From NCBI GenBank assembly GCA_020049245.1, contig JAIFLB010000014.1, positions 1-21,437 of the forward strand: 21,437 nt of DNA, written 5' to 3'. The notes beneath the pieces are model-generated. The model was not told where the DNA came from. It did no database searches and saw only the letters and a program-made list of their open reading frames with translations. Every line of letters starts with the position of its first letter. Positions within the stretch are counted from its first letter, which is position 1. The position numbers and the translations under genes are program-made. Source of the stretch: Betaproteobacteria bacterium (GTDB taxonomy: Bacteria > Pseudomonadota > Gammaproteobacteria > Burkholderiales > Thiobacillaceae). Shown piece after piece: positions 20,347-21,437 of the stretch.

Positions 20347-20857
20347 TGGACTCGCCTGCACCCTGCGGATGCCGCTTGCCTGGCATACCGTGCAACTTGA
20401 TCCGCACGCGCGCCAGAGCCGGATCGTCGAAGCCGCCCTGCTGCTGAACGCGTTGAACCAGATGGAAAGCAGCCATGAACTGGACACCGGCGGCGCGGAG
20501 AATCGACGCCTTGACCGGATCGAAGCAAAACTCGATCTGGCCCTTTTTCTGCTCGCGCGCAAGCTGGAAAACGCTGACACCAACAGCGACACCCTGACGC
20601 CCTGCGAGGTTGAATTGACCCCCTCCGGCGCGCAATGGCCATATCCGGCCCCCCCCGCCGCCGGCAGCGAGCTGATCGTTGAATTTCAACCTTCCGAAAC
20701 CCTGCCGCTCAGTCTGAAACTCCCCGCCATTGCGCTGGAACCGCTGTCTGGCTTGGCGCGCGTCAGCTTCTCGGAGCGATCCGAAGCGCTGGATGAAGCG
20801 CTCTATCAATTCGTTTTCCGCCGCCATCGGCAAGCCATTCGAGCGCGGACCGGCTAG
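20339..20857 (+). CDS. PilZ-like domain protein with central coiled-coil region
   Basis: The 172-residue protein looks like the atypical PilZ proteins described from Xanthomonas (XC_6012 type). After an N-terminal strand region it has a helical segment RRLDRIEAKLDLALFLLARKLENA (57-80), then a beta-barrel-like part with VELTPSGAQWPYP (91-103), ELIVEFQPSETLPLSLKLPA and LARVSFSERSEALDEALYQFVFRRHRQAIR. The ELTPSG segment sits where canonical PilZ domains carry D/NxSxxG, and no RxxxR is seen, so direct c-di-GMP binding is doubtful. GGGAG lies six bases before the ATG, and the start overlaps the kinase stop by eight bases. The family call is moderately sure; the role is inferred from nearby pilU. 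Confidence 0.65.
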   Translation: MPDGLACTLRMPLAWHTVQLDPHARQSRIVEAALLLNALNQMESSHELDTGGAENRRLDRIEAKLDLALFLLARKLENADTNSDTLTPCEVELTPSGAQWPYPAPPAAGSELIVEFQPSETLPLSLKLPAIALEPLSGLARVSFSERSEALDEALYQFVFRRHRQAIRARTG

Positions 20858-20908
20858 AAAAACGTTACCCCCTACCCCATCGATTCTCATATACGCCTTA
20901 GAAACCGC

Positions 20909-21437
20909 ATGTCCAACCTCGAAGACCGCATCGATCTCCTGGAAAGCCGCCTGGCACGCATCGAGCGGCTACTGATTCAAAAGCATGAACAAGCAGACGG
21001 CGGGCAAGACACCCAGCAAAACAGCGTACCCGCTGCCGACACCCCGCCTCCGGCACAACGGGACTACCTGAAATACGCCAGCAACCGCTTCGCCCCACCC
21101 GATTTTTCTGTCACCAAAATCCTCGGCTGGACCGGCGCCACCGCGATGGTACTGGCGACGGCCTATCTGATCCGGCTGGCGGTTGATTCGGGTTGGCTGA
21201 CGCCGGAGCGGCAATTGGCGCTCGCCGTATTGAGCGGCTTTCTGCTGATTGGCGCCGGTTTGCGCTTGCGCAGCGCCGATCGGGAATACGCCAGCCTGTT
21301 GCCGGCCGGCGGTTTGGTGGTGTTGTTTTTGTCGGTTTACGGCGCGCATCTGTATTACCACTTCATCGGCGTCGGACTCGCCACCGGCGCGATCATCGCC
21401 ATCTGTCTGCTCGCGCTCTGGCTGGCGCGGTTATTCG
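20909..21437 (+). CDS. DUF2339-type polytopic membrane protein, N-terminal part (runs off the right edge)
   Basis: About 176 codons are present and the reading frame is open at the window end. The protein begins with a predicted coiled coil (MSNLEDRIDLLESRLARIERLL, residues 1-22), a Gln- and Pro-rich linker to about residue 60, then SVTKILGWTGATAMVLATAYLIRLAV (67-92) and further membrane segments at about 101-120, 130-150 and 153-175. This coiled coil followed by many helices is the usual form of the DUF2339 membrane protein family, whose function is unknown. It starts 51 bases after the PilZ-like gene on the same strand and could be in the same operon. No Shine-Dalgarno is evident before the ATG at 20909. 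Confidence 0.8.
   Translation, partial: MSNLEDRIDLLESRLARIERLLIQKHEQADGGQDTQQNSVPAADTPPPAQRDYLKYASNRFAPPDFSVTKILGWTGATAMVLATAYLIRLAVDSGWLTPERQLALAVLSGFLLIGAGLRLRSADREYASLLPAGGLVVLFLSVYGAHLYYHFIGVGLATGAIIAICLLALWLARLF

Noticed and set aside
1..21437. tRNA, rRNA, riboswitch, insertion sequence or prophage
   Set aside because: No such element was recognisable; the intervals between genes are short and hold at most promoters and hairpins.

Overview
The window is a dense, GC-rich stretch of proteobacterial chromosome. No gene-free interval exceeds about 170 bases. I see no tRNA, rRNA, CRISPR array, insertion sequence or phage gene. Gene order and protein style (a yafS-like methyltransferase, rnhA and dnaQ divergent from gloB-mltD; a PilU retraction ATPase; a RIDDA-type DnaE N-terminus) point to a betaproteobacterium or a close gammaproteobacterial relative. 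This placement is inference from gene content, not from a marker comparison.

Layout. (1) Positions 1-2078, minus strand: radA followed by the 5' part of dnaE (runs off the left edge). (2) 2247-3380, plus strand: a nitronate monooxygenase-like flavoprotein whose C-terminal tail continues in another frame. (3) 3452-10322, minus strand: a tightly packed six-gene array in the order methyltransferase, rnhA, dnaQ, TonB-dependent receptor, periplasmic binding protein, GGDEF-EAL membrane protein. Four of its five junctions overlap. (4) 10376-12642, plus strand: gloB and the LysM lytic transglycosylase mltD. (5) 12650-17736, minus strand: a membrane-anchored glutaredoxin, a small membrane protein, then a peptide-type ABC transporter (two permeases and one double ATPase, no binding protein). 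(6) 17892-21437, plus strand: pilU, an SePSK-type D-ribulose kinase, a divergent PilZ-like protein and the start of a DUF2339 membrane protein.

How the genes work together. RadA, DnaE, DnaQ and RNase HI are replication and repair housekeeping. The most system-like part is the receptor / binding protein / GGDEF-EAL trio at 3452-8478. An outer-membrane receptor and a periplasmic binding protein with no ABC permease or ATPase beside them sit directly upstream of a membrane c-di-GMP enzyme with a periplasmic sensor domain, which suggests ligand sensing rather than transport. PilU and the PilZ-like protein at the right end add a second, weaker link to surface behaviour.

Odd sequence features: a roughly 80-base imperfect palindrome inserted in frame into the linker of the double ABC ATPase; five tandem 12-base units inside gloB; a DnaE N-terminus that appears to lack one PHP-domain strand; a broken C-terminus in the flavoprotein; and sigma70-like promoters lying almost on the start codons of radA and gloB.
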